From positions 3,224,001 through 3,288,000 of the forward strand of contig NZ_CP014766.1 of assembly GCF_001611675.1 (NCBI RefSeq): a DNA stretch of 64,000 nucleotides. The letters run 5' to 3'. The position numbers and the translations under genes are program-made. Positions within the stretch are counted from its first letter, which is position 1. Each line of letters opens with the position of its first letter. Shown here piece by piece: positions 10,001-18,364 of this stretch. Source of the stretch: Pontibacter akesuensis. GTDB lineage: Bacteria > Bacteroidota > Bacteroidia > Cytophagales > Hymenobacteraceae. Under the pieces are notes generated by a model. It did no database searches and was not told where the DNA came from. It saw nothing but the letters and a program-made list of their open reading frames with translations.

Positions 10001-10109
10001 CGAGAAGTCAGGCGGTGCTAAAACGCAGGCTCCAAAAAGCAGCAAAGCACGGGTGGTACACTGCGAAGACGTGGAGCACAACGAGGAGGAGTCATACTTT
10101 GCGTATTAA
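7086..10109 (+). CDS. Secreted two-domain amidohydrolase-superfamily protein
   Basis: 1007 residues with a Sec signal peptide (MKKILTIAACLAFSAGGVMA). Two amidohydrolase-like modules are fused. Each has the small beta-sandwich entry motif (NATLIIRNGKVEAVGTNL near residue 50; NADVLLKNGKIAKVGKNL near residue 585) followed by GKHxxPGxxD. In the first module the metal-binding HxH is replaced (LVDMYTTYG). In the second it is intact (D620-E-H622-S-H624), with later ligand candidates in ITCHSYVQSE and INSDDAE. Only the C-terminal half is therefore likely to be catalytic. Substrate is unknown; imidazolonepropionase- and dipeptidase-like proteins are the nearest named relatives. The ATG at 7086 is chosen because it begins the signal peptide. 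Confidence 0.88.
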   Translation: MKKILTIAACLAFSAGGVMAQETFPRNGVYDERSGLVAFTNATVHTDYKTTIPNATLIIRNGKVEAVGTNLKVPAGAVVMDAAGKHIYPGLVDMYTTYGLPEVKPERRNRRAAPQLESEKEGAFNWNQAIRPETHAVELFKVNSKQAEELRKQGFGTVLAVHRDGIARGTATLVTLADKRENEVVLKDKAAGALSFDKGTSNQDYPSSLMGSIALLRQTYLDAQWNAQNPGKEQNISLTAFTQANSYPQIFEAENKLDAIRADKVGDEFNKQYIIKGAGDEYQMLPQIKSTNAPVILSLDFPSAYNVEDPFDARRVSLEDMKHWEMAPSNAALLQKAGVTIAFTAHDLKDKKDFLPNLRKAVQHGLSEEEALKAVTATPAKLLNAENLVGSLNKGMLANFIITTETLFSEDNTILENWVQGEQYKIAGVPADYRGMYTLKVAGQPDRRLLVAGTAEKPDLKVIAQDTVKGNISFKGNLVTISFAEKKDSKESIRLSGWVADKNLQGEGQLPNASTVKWSAAFSEAMTAQEKKDRAKKETDTSVGNMIYPFRAYGQATLPQQETVLIKNATVWTNEKEGKLENADVLLKNGKIAKVGKNLSASGAKVIDGTGKHVTPGIIDEHSHIALDAVNEGAQAVTSEVRMADVLNPEDINIYRQLAGGVTTSQLLHGSANPIGGQSAIIKLRWGKSAEEMLVENADGYIKFALGENVKQSNWGSTQTVRFPQSRMGVEQVFVDAFTRAKEYEQTWKNYSKLSKREKSKTAAPRRDLELEALVEILNDKRFITCHSYVQSEINMLMNVADEMGFKVNTFTHILEGYKVADKMKEHGVGGSTFADWWAYKMEVKDAIPQNAGIMNQMGIVTAINSDDAEMARRLNQEAAKSVKYTGMSEEDALKMVTLNPAKLLHLDKRTGSLKEGKDADVVLWNDNPLSIYAKPLKTFVDGVAYYDLERDEQMRQDLEQERMRLVQKMLNEKSGGAKTQAPKSSKARVVHCEDVEHNEEESYFAY

Positions 10110-10207
10110 TTGTCAAATTGTTTAATGGCTAAATTGCTGTTCTTTAATTGTTGCCTTCCATACATGAATCAACAATTTAACAGTGCAGCAATGCAACAAT
10201 CAACATA

Positions 10208-11548
10208 ATGAAGATAACTATAAGATATATTTCTGCCTTTGTGGCACTGCTGCTTGCGGTGCCCGCCATGGCGCAGGTTCCTGCTCCGGCACCTAAGCAA
10301 AGCAAGCCCGTGTTGCTAAAAGGCGCTACACTGCATGTGGGCAACGGTCAGGTGGTAGAGAATGCCGCTGTTGGCTTTACTAACGGAAAAATTACGTATG
10401 CCGGTCCGCAAAATGGCGCCAACCTAAGTGGTTATGAGGTAGTGGATGTAACAGGCCAGCACATTTACCCGGGGCTGATACAGCCTAACTCCGCCCTGGG
10501 TTTGAACGAGGTGGAAAGCGTTCGCGCCACGATTGACTGGCGTGAGGTAGGAGAGATGAACCCGCACGTGCGCTCTGTCATCGCCTACAACACCGACTCC
10601 GACATCATCCCGACGGTGCGTGCCAATGGCGTGCTGATGACGCAGGTAACGCCGGTTGGCGGCACCATTTCCGGCTCTTCGTCTGTGGTGCAGCTGGATG
10701 CCTGGAACTGGGAAGACGCCATTGTGAAGGCGGATGAGGGCATTCACCTGAACTGGCCAAGCATGCTGATCGAGACCGGCAACAGCCGTACCGATGAGCG
10801 CCTGAAGCGCATGACTGAGGAGCGTGAGAAAACGATGCTGGAAATGGAGAAGCTTTTCCGCGATGCCGTAGTTTACAAGGCCGGCAAGCACAACAGCGAG
10901 AACCTTAAATTAGCTTCTATGACAGGCTTGTTCGATGGCTCCAGAAAACTGTACCTCCACGCCAACTATGGCAAAGAAATGATTGAAGGCATCAACTTTG
11001 CTAAAAAGCACGGCGTGAAGGATATTGTAGTGGTAGGAGCACGCGATGCCGTAGCGGTAGCGGACTTCCTGAAGGCAAACAAGGTGTCGGTGATCTATTC
11101 CGGCGTACACGCCCTGCCGTCCCGTGCCGAGGAGGATGTGGATATGCCGTACAAAACACCATACCTACTGCACAAGGCGGGTATCCCGTTCGCGCTGGAT
11201 TACGATCTGGCGATACACGGTATCCGCAACCTGCCGTTCATTGCCGGAACTGCCGCTGCCTACGGCCTCGACAAGGAGCAGGCCTTAGCAGCTGTAACCC
11301 TGAACACGGCCAAGATTCTGGGTGTGGACAAACAGGTAGGTTCCATAGAGGTAGGCAAAGATGCCACGTTGGTTGTGTCTGCCGGCGATTTGCTGGACAT
11401 GCGCACCAACAACGTAACGCACGCCTACATTCAGGGCCGTAATGTGGACCTGAACGACAAGCAGAAGATCCTGTACAAGAAGTTTGAGGACAAGTATAAA
11501 GCCCAGCAGCAAGCGCCAACCAGCGCGACCTCATCTGCCGGTAACTAA
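10208..11548 (+). CDS. Secreted amidohydrolase-fold protein lacking the HxH metal motif
   Basis: 446 residues with signal peptide MKITIRYISAFVALLLAVPAMA. It resembles the first half of the preceding 1007-residue protein: GQHIYPGLIQPNSALG aligns with GKHIYPGLVDMYTTYG, and both lack the HxH. The C-terminus has the usual amidohydrolase ending (AVTLNTAKILGVDKQVGSIEVGKDATLVV). It lies 98 bases downstream of that gene in the same direction and ends at a strong terminator. It is probably a structural or regulatory partner or a pseudo-enzyme; this is an inference. Confidence 0.85.
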   Translation: MKITIRYISAFVALLLAVPAMAQVPAPAPKQSKPVLLKGATLHVGNGQVVENAAVGFTNGKITYAGPQNGANLSGYEVVDVTGQHIYPGLIQPNSALGLNEVESVRATIDWREVGEMNPHVRSVIAYNTDSDIIPTVRANGVLMTQVTPVGGTISGSSSVVQLDAWNWEDAIVKADEGIHLNWPSMLIETGNSRTDERLKRMTEEREKTMLEMEKLFRDAVVYKAGKHNSENLKLASMTGLFDGSRKLYLHANYGKEMIEGINFAKKHGVKDIVVVGARDAVAVADFLKANKVSVIYSGVHALPSRAEEDVDMPYKTPYLLHKAGIPFALDYDLAIHGIRNLPFIAGTAAAYGLDKEQALAAVTLNTAKILGVDKQVGSIEVGKDATLVVSAGDLLDMRTNNVTHAYIQGRNVDLNDKQKILYKKFEDKYKAQQQAPTSATSSAGN

Positions 11549-11568
11549 TTTATAATTTAATGAAATGC

Positions 11569-11606
11569 AAAAAGGGGAGCTGCCATACTTGGCAGCTCCC
11601 CTTTTT
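11569..11606. terminator. Bidirectional terminator with perfect 17-bp stem
   Basis: The arm AAAAAGGGGAGCTGCCA (11569-11585) pairs perfectly with TGGCAGCTCCCCTTTTT(T). The four-base loop falls inside a CATACTTG word. It terminates the amidohydrolase operon and works on either strand. Confidence 0.85.
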
Positions 11607-11676
11607 TGTTGGTGCATCTTTTGTCTGAATCAGGATTTACGGGATAGGTTTGATTTACAGGATGTACTTTTATTTC

Positions 11677-11699
11677 TGGCGCAAGCGTCCGCTGGTGCC
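11677..11699 (+). repeat. REP unit, left half of a distant REPIN-like pair
   Basis: TGGCGCAAGCGTCCGCTGGT plus GCC, nearly identical to the units next to the RAYT gene. It is paired with an inverted unit at 11914-11936. Confidence 0.75.
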
Positions 11700-11810
11700 A
11701 TGCGTTAGCAAAAACGTTCTTAGACGCATACTGCAATTTATACTTGTCCGGCACGTGTTAAGCTTTCAAACACCAGCACCCACTATTGAGTACCTCCACC
11801 ATTGTCATCT

Positions 11811-11873
11811 CGACGTAAGGAGAGATCTTATACAAATTTCAGATAGATTTCTCGCCTTGCTCGAAATGACAAT
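11811..11873. repeat. TGTCATTTCGAG repeat, compact copy
   Basis: Begins ATTGTCATCTCGACG and ends CTCGAAATGACAAT, so the ends are inverted repeats. GAGATCTTATA and GATAGATTTCTC lie inside. Confidence 0.75.
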
Positions 11874-11913
11874 AGGAAAAACTCGATTTAAGTTTGCTTG
11901 ATTAGGTCCTTCT

Positions 11914-11936
11914 GGCACAATCGAACACTTGCGCCG
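11914..11936 (-). repeat. REP unit, right half of a distant REPIN-like pair
   Basis: Plus strand reads GGCACAATCGAACACTTGCG plus CCG, the inverted and somewhat decayed form of the unit at 11677. Confidence 0.6.
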
Positions 11937-11999
11937 GAAGGCCTATCGCCCGGATAGGCCGTGACCTGTCCGCGCGAGTAATTTATTGGTAGTTTATAC

Positions 12000-13064
12000 T
12001 TAAAGGCTTGCGCTGGGAGAGGTGTACGGCTCAAACAGCAGCTTCTGCTCCAGCAGTACTTTGTTGCCCACACCACGGATCTGCATTGTAACCTGCGTGA
12101 GATTTTCGCCCCAGGCAATGTCGAATATGCCGAAATTCAGTGCACCAACCTGTTCACCTATGCGGTAGCGGTTGCCGCTCTTGCTGGGTTCGCGGTGGTG
12201 CGTCATGCCGCTGGAGGTGATCTCGTAGAGCGGTTGCTGGTATCCTTCCAGTTCTATCCTGGCCAGTTCGCCCACGTGCCTGTCGCCGGAAAGCAGGATT
12301 GGGTTGGCAGGATGTGTGGTTTGGATCAGGTTTAACAGGCGTTCCCGCGCATTCGGAAAGGCAGACCAACTGGAGTAGGCAAGGCCGTTTGGCAGTATTT
12401 GCATACCGCTGGCGATGATGTTGATTTGGGCATCGCTGTTCTCCAATTCTCTTTCCAGCCATTGCCACTGCGCCTCTCCCAGCACATCGCCGCCGTAGTT
12501 GGGCAGGTACAGGTCGAACAGCTTGTTAAACTCGTCGCGGTGGTAACGCACGTCTAGCAGGAAGATTTTTACTTTTCTGTTACCCTCGCCAATAGTATAG
12601 GTACGGTAAACACCTTCCTGCTCCCGCACCGGGGCATCGGCCGGCACGCCCATAAAATCCAGGAACTTCTGCTGGCTCTGGGCCTTCTTCTCAAACTCTT
12701 TGCCTGCGTCGTTGTAGCCAAAGTCGTGGTCGTCCCAGGTGCCTGTAATAGGGGTAGACTGCAGCAGTTGCTGATAACCCGGCTGCCGTAGTTGCTGGTT
12801 ATACTTGCTGGCGAGTGTGTCCATGGTATGCGTGTCTGCATAGATGTTGTCTCCCAGCCAAACCCACAGGTCGGGTTGGGCGGCTACGATACTTGGCCAA
12901 AGGGGCTGTGGCTCTGCCTGGCTATTACAGGAGCCAAACGCAATCCGTGTCCGGTCAGGGGCTGTATCATCTTCGCCAACCGATGTGGCTTTCAGGGGAA
13001 TAACAGAGGCTAATAAGAGGACAAACAGCAGCAAGTGGCTGATAGAAAATACTTTCGTGCGCAT
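12000..13064 (-). CDS. PhoD-like metallophosphatase, secreted
   Basis: 354 residues from the ATG at 13064, with an N-terminal signal sequence (MRTKVFSISHLLLFVLLLAS). RIAFGSCNSQ, DLWVWLGDNIYAD, TWDDHDFGYNDAG and LSGDRHVGEL are the PhoD metal- and phosphate-site motifs. The family hydrolyses phosphodiesters or phosphomonoesters outside the cytoplasm. A GTG four codons upstream is an alternative start, but it weakens the signal peptide. It is convergent with the amidohydrolase operon and single in its transcript. Substrate not determinable. Confidence 0.9.
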   Translation of the reverse strand: MRTKVFSISHLLLFVLLLASVIPLKATSVGEDDTAPDRTRIAFGSCNSQAEPQPLWPSIVAAQPDLWVWLGDNIYADTHTMDTLASKYNQQLRQPGYQQLLQSTPITGTWDDHDFGYNDAGKEFEKKAQSQQKFLDFMGVPADAPVREQEGVYRTYTIGEGNRKVKIFLLDVRYHRDEFNKLFDLYLPNYGGDVLGEAQWQWLERELENSDAQINIIASGMQILPNGLAYSSWSAFPNARERLLNLIQTTHPANPILLSGDRHVGELARIELEGYQQPLYEITSSGMTHHREPSKSGNRYRIGEQVGALNFGIFDIAWGENLTQVTMQIRGVGNKVLLEQKLLFEPYTSPSASL

Positions 13065-13114
13065 ACATTTATACACGCAGCAAGTAGACTAAGGTTCCTG
13101 AGGGGGCAAAAGAA

Positions 13115-13141
13115 AACCCTTGCACCAGTGGCACAAGGGTT
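13115..13141 (-). terminator. Terminator of the M61 peptidase gene
   Basis: On the minus strand AACCCTTG and CAAGGGTT form an 8-bp stem around an 11-base loop, followed by TTCTTTTG. It lies about 40 bases after the stop of the M61 gene. Confidence 0.75.
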
Positions 13142-13180
13142 AGCCCAAAGAAAATTATTAAACAAACAACAAACTCAACT

Positions 13181-14980
13181 TTACATGTTTTGCAACCAGG
13201 CCTGGCGAAGTGCCAGCTGCTGTGGCGTGGCCTGCTCGTTTACTATAAACTGGTGCTTTACCACGGCTTCCTGCTCCAGCATCTTCGCATGCAATTCAAT
13301 ATATTTACCGTCCCGCTCTACTGAGAAAGTATAGGAATCACCAGCGTTCAGAACGGCTAGCTTGCTTAGCTCCTGGTTCGCATTCTGCAGGCTGATGGCA
13401 ACTCCGTTTAGTGCCACCAGTGCATCGTTTTCCTGCAACCCGAGCTGCTGCATACTCTCCTCCACCTTCACCAGGCGAAGCCTGCCGTCCGGCACAGCAA
13501 AAGTATAGCCCAAAGCTTTTGCCTTCTCACCCGTTTTAACTGATGGCAGGTAGTTGATGCCGAGTTTAGCATAATACTCTGCCAGCGGGAGCGGCTCTGC
13601 ATTTTTTATATAGCGGTTGAAGAAGTCACCGATCTCTGGATAAGTCCTCGCCGTGAAAATGTCGAAGAATTCGTTCTCCGGGAATGCCTTGCTCGGGCCG
13701 TACTCCTTCGATAGCTCATTAATCACCTCGCGCAGACCGCGCTTGCCACCTGAAAGCTCCAGCAAACGGATATCCAGCAGCGTAGCCACCACGGCACCGC
13801 GCATGTAAATGTTGCCGTACTGGCTTTGCCCCGCTGGTGTGTAGGAGGTAAGCGCGAGTTTGAGCAGGCTGTAGTTCCTGTCCATCTGCTCATCCATGGC
13901 CAGCTTCTCACGTTGGTCGTTCAGGTAAGAGGCCAAATCCATCATGCCGCCGCGCAGCTGCATCATATCGGAGGCCCATTCGGTGGTGCCCTCATACAGC
14001 CACAGGTGCTGCGAAGGCGTTGGCTGCACAAAGTTAAAACGCTCGATCACCTCTGAATGAATGTTCAGTGGCGTGATGATGTGGAAGAACTCGTGCGCAG
14101 CAATGTCGGTGAGTTCTTTAGCATAAGCTGGCGTCAGGTCCTGCTCCTTCATTACATACTCAGAGCTGTAGGAATGCTCCCAGGCGCCCCACGACACATC
14201 CTCGAAATGATACAGGAAAGTATACCGGTCTACCGGAAAATCAACCACAAACTTGTGGGCGGCACCCAGCATGTCCGTCATGTTCTGCAGCAAATCCGCA
14301 GATTTTATCTTTCCCGTTTTAGAGTAAGTATAAATGTCAATCGTGGTGCCCTGATACACGGTTTCTGCCTTTGTCAGGGTGCCAAGCAATATCGGAGAGT
14401 CTACGATGTGGTCGTAGCTGTTGGCGGTGTAGTAGCCTTTGGCATCTTTGGTTAGGGCTGTGCCCACCAGCCACTCCTGCGGGTGTTCCAGCTTAATGCG
14501 CATCGGTTGCGCCTGCAGGCCCTGCACGTAACCAAATACACCCTGGCCGTTGATGAGTGCGTGGTCCTGCTCCAGCGAGGTGCCGCACATGCCATACACC
14601 TTTTTCTCGGTAACGGGTGTGTCCCAGGTTTCAGAAATCTGGTACGTGATCTTGCGCACCTTGTCCGGCTTGCTCAGTTCGAACTGGTTCACGCTTACCT
14701 GCTTTACCTCCAGTTCACGGCCTTTTTTATCAAATGCCTTGAATTCATGTACAAAGCGGCCGATGTCCATGGTCTGGTACGTGCCTGGGGCGGTAGCGGC
14801 AAACTGAAAGATGTTGTTGGCGGCTTTCAGGCCTTTTACATCCAGCGTTACCTTAAAGCGGTCGTCGGCGCGGTCGTTCAGGTTTACGTGGTAGGTCAGT
14901 TCAGGACCTTTGGCAGCCTCGGCGTTGGGAGTAAGTGCCAGGAGAGCCAACAGGCCGAGAGCAGCGGTAAGTTTTTTCAT
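13181..14980 (-). CDS. M61-family metallopeptidase with C-terminal PDZ domain
   Basis: 599 residues with signal peptide MKKLTAALGLLALLALTPNAEA. The N-terminal beta domain is followed by the gluzincin site H296-E-F-F-H300 and the third zinc ligand E330 in LWLYEGTTEWASD. The C-terminal 100 residues resemble a PDZ domain (RLRLVKVEESMQQLGLQENDALVALNG). M61 enzymes are aminopeptidases with preference for small N-terminal residues; the exact specificity cannot be read here. It is predicted to be periplasmic. Monocistronic, with its own terminator. The gene carries TATACTT/AAGTATA words at 13327, 13501, 14218 and 14326. Confidence 0.92.
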   Translation of the reverse strand: MKKLTAALGLLALLALTPNAEAAKGPELTYHVNLNDRADDRFKVTLDVKGLKAANNIFQFAATAPGTYQTMDIGRFVHEFKAFDKKGRELEVKQVSVNQFELSKPDKVRKITYQISETWDTPVTEKKVYGMCGTSLEQDHALINGQGVFGYVQGLQAQPMRIKLEHPQEWLVGTALTKDAKGYYTANSYDHIVDSPILLGTLTKAETVYQGTTIDIYTYSKTGKIKSADLLQNMTDMLGAAHKFVVDFPVDRYTFLYHFEDVSWGAWEHSYSSEYVMKEQDLTPAYAKELTDIAAHEFFHIITPLNIHSEVIERFNFVQPTPSQHLWLYEGTTEWASDMMQLRGGMMDLASYLNDQREKLAMDEQMDRNYSLLKLALTSYTPAGQSQYGNIYMRGAVVATLLDIRLLELSGGKRGLREVINELSKEYGPSKAFPENEFFDIFTARTYPEIGDFFNRYIKNAEPLPLAEYYAKLGINYLPSVKTGEKAKALGYTFAVPDGRLRLVKVEESMQQLGLQENDALVALNGVAISLQNANQELSKLAVLNAGDSYTFSVERDGKYIELHAKMLEQEAVVKHQFIVNEQATPQQLALRQAWLQNM

Positions 14981-15101
14981 ATACTTGGAAATGGCAATTT
15001 CGACTGCATAAAGCTAGAAAAGCAATCTGCCATCTTCTAATGAAATAGATAAACCTGGCTAACTTCTCGACCAACTCCGGAAACTGGTGCCAAAAGAAAG
15101 A

Positions 15102-15130
15102 GGCTGCCAATGCTGGCAGCCCCTTTAAAA
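15102..15130 (-). terminator. Terminator of the catalase gene
   Basis: GGCTGCCA (15102-15109) and TGGCAGCC (15114-15121) form a perfect 8-bp stem with a four-base loop. The minus strand continues with a CTTTCTTTT tract. Confidence 0.8.
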
Positions 15131-15143
15131 TGTAATTCACACG

Positions 15144-15153
15144 AAGTATACTT
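15144..15153. other. Palindromic double word AAGTATACTT at catalase stop
   Basis: Two overlapping copies of the enriched word AAGTATA/TATACTT form a perfect 10-bp palindrome that overlaps the stop codon of the catalase gene by one base. Confidence 0.6.
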
Positions 15154-16780
15154 AGTATGGCCTGGCTGAGTGAGAGTCGGTCTGTGACTGCTTCAGGCCT
15201 TCTCTGCTCGATGTGTTACCCTGCGGTCCGTCGGTTCCCTGAGAGTGCTCCTTCATCTTCTTCATTTCCTCCTTCGCCATCTTGATTCCTTCTGCCACCC
15301 GGCGTCCGTAGTCTTCGTCGGCTTTGGTGAAGTTCTCAATCATTTGCTTCTGAATGCGCTCATCGGCACCAGCCAGCGTGTTTGAAAGGTTCATGATGAG
15401 CTCATCGCGCTCCCAATCCTCAAAGTTGCGATAGGTTTCACCGGCCTGCTTAAAGTCGTTGGCACGCTCTATCTTCTGGCGCACAAGGTTTGCCTCGTAA
15501 CGCGGCGTGTAATCCTTGCCTGCTTTCGGGGCCTCCTCTATGCCGCCCAGGAAAGATGGTTCGTAATTCACGTGGATGTTCTGGCCTTCGGCGAAATCGG
15601 TTTTATACGACATCTGTCCGCCGCGCTGGTTTGTTGCCACCTTGTTCTTTGGCGCGTTAATCGGCAGCTGCAAGTAGTTGGCACCCACACGGTAACGCTG
15701 TGTATCAGAGTAGGAGAACGTACGACCCTGCAGCATTTTGTCGTCTGAGAACTCCAGTCCATCTACTAACACACCTGTTCCGAAAGCCGACAGCTCCACC
15801 TCGTTAAAATAATCAACCGGGTTTCTGTTCAGCGTCATCTTGCCTACCGGCAACCACGGGAATTGCTCTCTTGGCCAAAGCTTGGTATCGTCCAGCGGGT
15901 CAAAGTCCAGCTCAGGATGGTCATCGTCGCTCATGATCTGCACCAGCAGCTCCCACTCTGGAAAGTCTCCGCGCTCAATGGCTTCGTACAGATCCTGTGT
16001 GGCGTGGTTAAAGTTTTTGCCCTGAATCTCCTCTGCCTCTTTCTGGGTCAGGTTCCGAATGCCCTGCTTCACCGGCTCCCAGTGGTATTTCACAATAACG
16101 GCTTCCCCGTCTTTGTTCACCCACTTGTAGGTGTTCACACCGGAGCCCTGCATCTGGCGGTAATTTGCCGGAATGCCCCATGGCGAGAACAGGAAGGTGG
16201 CCATGTGTGTCGCCTCGGGCGTATTGGCGATGAAATCGAAAATACGCTCGCCGCTCTGGATGTTCGTTACCGGATCCGGCTTCTGAGAGTGGATCAAATC
16301 GGGGAACTTCATTGCATCGCGGATAAAGAAAATCTTCAGGTTATTGCCAACCAAATCCCAGTTACCGTCCTCCGTGTAGAACTTCACGGCAAAGCCGCGC
16401 GGGTCGCGCAGCGTTTCCGGAGAACCGGATGGATGGCCCACTGTGGAGAAGCGCACAAACACAGGTGTTTCCTTGCCTTCTTCCTGGAACAGCTTAGCGC
16501 GCGTATACTTGGCAACAGGCTCATCGCCTACTTTGCCGTAAGCAACAAACACACCATGCGCACCGGCGCCACGGGCATGCACTACGCGCTCCGGAACACG
16601 CTCCCGGTCGAAGTGCGATATTTTTTCAATAAAGTGATAATTCTCCAGTGTAGCAGGTCCGCGGTTACCGATCGTGCGGATGTTCTGATTGTCCGTTACG
16701 GGGTGTCCCTGCCTGGTAGTAAGATGTTTTGCACCTTGCTGGCTGCCATTCTGGTGCTTGCCGTTGCCGTTTGACTCCAT
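15152..16780 (-). CDS. Haem catalase
   Basis: 542 residues, cytoplasmic, converts hydrogen peroxide to water and oxygen. The distal His68 lies in [13 protein letters not shown] distal Asn is in [11 protein letters not shown], and the proximal haem-ligand Tyr is in [15 protein letters not shown]. The length fits the small-subunit clade, with a hydrophilic 35-residue N-terminal extension ([15 protein letters not shown]) and a Gln/Lys/Ser-rich tail. It stands alone with its own terminator. The region upstream has a weak TAAGTTTA box but no recognisable OxyR site. Confidence 0.97.
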   Translation of the reverse strand: MESNGNGKHQNGSQQGAKHLTTRQGHPVTDNQNIRTIGNRGPATLENYHFIEKISHFDRERVPERVVHARGAGAHGVFVAYGKVGDEPVAKYTRAKLFQEEGKETPVFVRFSTVGHPSGSPETLRDPRGFAVKFYTEDGNWDLVGNNLKIFFIRDAMKFPDLIHSQKPDPVTNIQSGERIFDFIANTPEATHMATFLFSPWGIPANYRQMQGSGVNTYKWVNKDGEAVIVKYHWEPVKQGIRNLTQKEAEEIQGKNFNHATQDLYEAIERGDFPEWELLVQIMSDDDHPELDFDPLDDTKLWPREQFPWLPVGKMTLNRNPVDYFNEVELSAFGTGVLVDGLEFSDDKMLQGRTFSYSDTQRYRVGANYLQLPINAPKNKVATNQRGGQMSYKTDFAEGQNIHVNYEPSFLGGIEEAPKAGKDYTPRYEANLVRQKIERANDFKQAGETYRNFEDWERDELIMNLSNTLAGADERIQKQMIENFTKADEDYGRRVAEGIKMAKEEMKKMKEHSQGTDGPQGNTSSREGLKQSQTDSHSARPY

Positions 16781-17275
16781 AATTTAACTGTATGAGGTTT
16801 TGAATGATTGACTGGTGATAAACTTACTCAATAATATCTGTAAATGTTAATAGATAGTATTGATGATGCATAGGGGTTTCCTATTACCATCCGAGGTGCT
16901 GGTGGCGTTCAGTATCTATGTCCGCATGTAAGTAGGGCCAGCAAGGACATACTTTAAAGGGTTGCCTTCAGTGAGCTAACCCTTACAGCGGTGATACCTT
17001 ACTTATACTTTACATGGTGTGGCAAAGTTGTATTTGATGTGCACGGTTTGCTTTATTCAGAGGTGGTGGCTTACAGTATATTACACCAGTGTGCCCCAGT
17101 GCAGTTGGTGCTGTGGGGCAACCTCCGGTAACGCGTGTAAGTCGCAGCTTTCCATGCTTTAAAATTCAAGCATACACCGGGTTGAAAAGTAGGGAAGAAA
17201 ACGTAAGTGGCTGGTGTGCGTTTAAAGGGGTAATAACAGTAGTACAAAAACGAATAAAATAAACGAACCGAAACT
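16781..17275. other. Divergent intergenic region, no gene seen
   Basis: 495 bases between the divergent catalase gene and the disordered-protein gene. It should hold both promoters. I see an isolated TATACTT at 17004 and an inverted repeat TGCCCCA...TGGGGCA around 17090-17118. No TTTG-N19-TAnnTTTG promoter is evident. Confidence 0.5.
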
Positions 17276-18226
17276 ATGGAAAGAGACAATAGAAATTACC
17301 ACCGCGAGTTTGAGCGAAAGCTCCATAACGATAACGACCGCTTCACCGACCGCGGCCGATACGGGAACAGCAACCAGTACGGCAACCGCAACTCCTACGG
17401 GTCGCGCGATAACGACCGCAGGCAGGACAGTGACAGAAGCTTTGAGAACTACAGAGACCGCTACGATAACCAGCGCGGTAACTACTATGGTTTGAAAGAT
17501 GAGAACTATGAGTACCGCAACGTGCGCAGCACCGGCTCCAATGCCTATGGCAGCGGCCCGGTGGGAGGCTATGGAGCCAGCAGCTACCGTGGTGCAACCA
17601 ACAGCAACAACCAGGATGACGATTACCATTACGGTGACCGCAACCCTTACATGAACAACAGGCGCAACACGAACGATAACAGTGGCAGCATCTGGGACTC
17701 ACACGACCGCTATGGTACCACCGGTGGCAACCAAACAACAAACTACAGCGCCGGACGCAGCAACAGCGACTATTCGCGGCAGGATAACAGCTACCAGTAT
17801 GGCGGGCAAGGGCGCCGCTACGAAGATTTTAACCGCGACGAAAACAAGAAGATGACTAAGGAAAGCGGTTATAACATGCTGGGCATTGATGCCTACAAAG
17901 ACCGTGGAGAGCACCGCCGAAGCGCCTCTGACAACAATTACCGACGCAGCAGCGACAGCAACAGGTTCTACGAGGGCCACTACAACAACGATGAACGCAC
18001 CAACCGTGGCACTACCCGCAACTCGGGCAGCAGCGACGACAATTACGCAACCGGCCTTTATGCCAGCAACCGCGCCTACAACAGCGACCAAAGAAATAAC
18101 GACAGCGACGACTACGATTTCAGCGAGCGAAGCAGTCGCTACCGCAAGCCGGGAGAGCGCTCAGGCCCGAACTACGGCGCCAGCTCAGGAGCCTCCGACT
18201 ACGGCCACGACGGCACACGCGGTTAA
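17276..18226 (+). CDS. Intrinsically disordered Asn/Asp/Arg/Tyr/Ser/Gly-rich protein
   Basis: 316 residues of extremely biased composition with no signal peptide and no membrane segment. It has no Cys, one Trp and only about four Leu, two Ile and two Val. Short elements such as YRDRYDN, NRxSYGSRD and DYSRQDNSYQYGGQGRRYED recur without a strict period. One segment (residues 195-210, KKMTKESGYNMLGIDAYKDRG) looks less disordered. The ATG at 17276 is the first in frame. Similar hydrophilic low-complexity proteins are linked to stress or desiccation tolerance in other bacteria, but no named family is recognised here. Confidence 0.75.
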   Translation: MERDNRNYHREFERKLHNDNDRFTDRGRYGNSNQYGNRNSYGSRDNDRRQDSDRSFENYRDRYDNQRGNYYGLKDENYEYRNVRSTGSNAYGSGPVGGYGASSYRGATNSNNQDDDYHYGDRNPYMNNRRNTNDNSGSIWDSHDRYGTTGGNQTTNYSAGRSNSDYSRQDNSYQYGGQGRRYEDFNRDENKKMTKESGYNMLGIDAYKDRGEHRRSASDNNYRRSSDSNRFYEGHYNNDERTNRGTTRNSGSSDDNYATGLYASNRAYNSDQRNNDSDDYDFSERSSRYRKPGERSGPNYGASSGASDYGHDGTRG

Positions 18227-18245
18227 CAGCCGATGAAGTATAAAC

Positions 18246-18276
18246 AAAGCCCGCGGCACTGCTGCGGGCTTTTATT
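18246..18276 (+). terminator. Terminator of the disordered-protein gene
   Basis: AAAGCCCGC (18246-18254) pairs with GCGGGCTTT (18264-18272), then TTATTTTG. Confidence 0.8.
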
Positions 18277-18364
18277 TTGAGCCATACTTTCACGCTCCGG
18301 CTGCGTACGTAAAAAAGATTAGCCTCTTTGCTGAGTGCCAGAATATAGATGAACCCAAGCAACT

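Larger units (their letters stand above)
11549..11999. other. Repeat-rich intergenic region between convergent genes
   Basis: No gene is supported. It contains a 17-bp-stem terminator, a head-to-head pair of REP units (11677 and 11914) and, between them, a TGTCATTTCGAG-type inverted repeat. A hairpin AGGCCTATC-GCCC-GGATAGGCC follows near 11940. Confidence 0.75.

Noticed and set aside
16781..17275. Small gene between catalase and the disordered protein (frame at 17071-17289, minus)
   Set aside because: Tyr/Phe/Cys-rich translation without signal or domain and overlapping the start of the disordered-protein gene.
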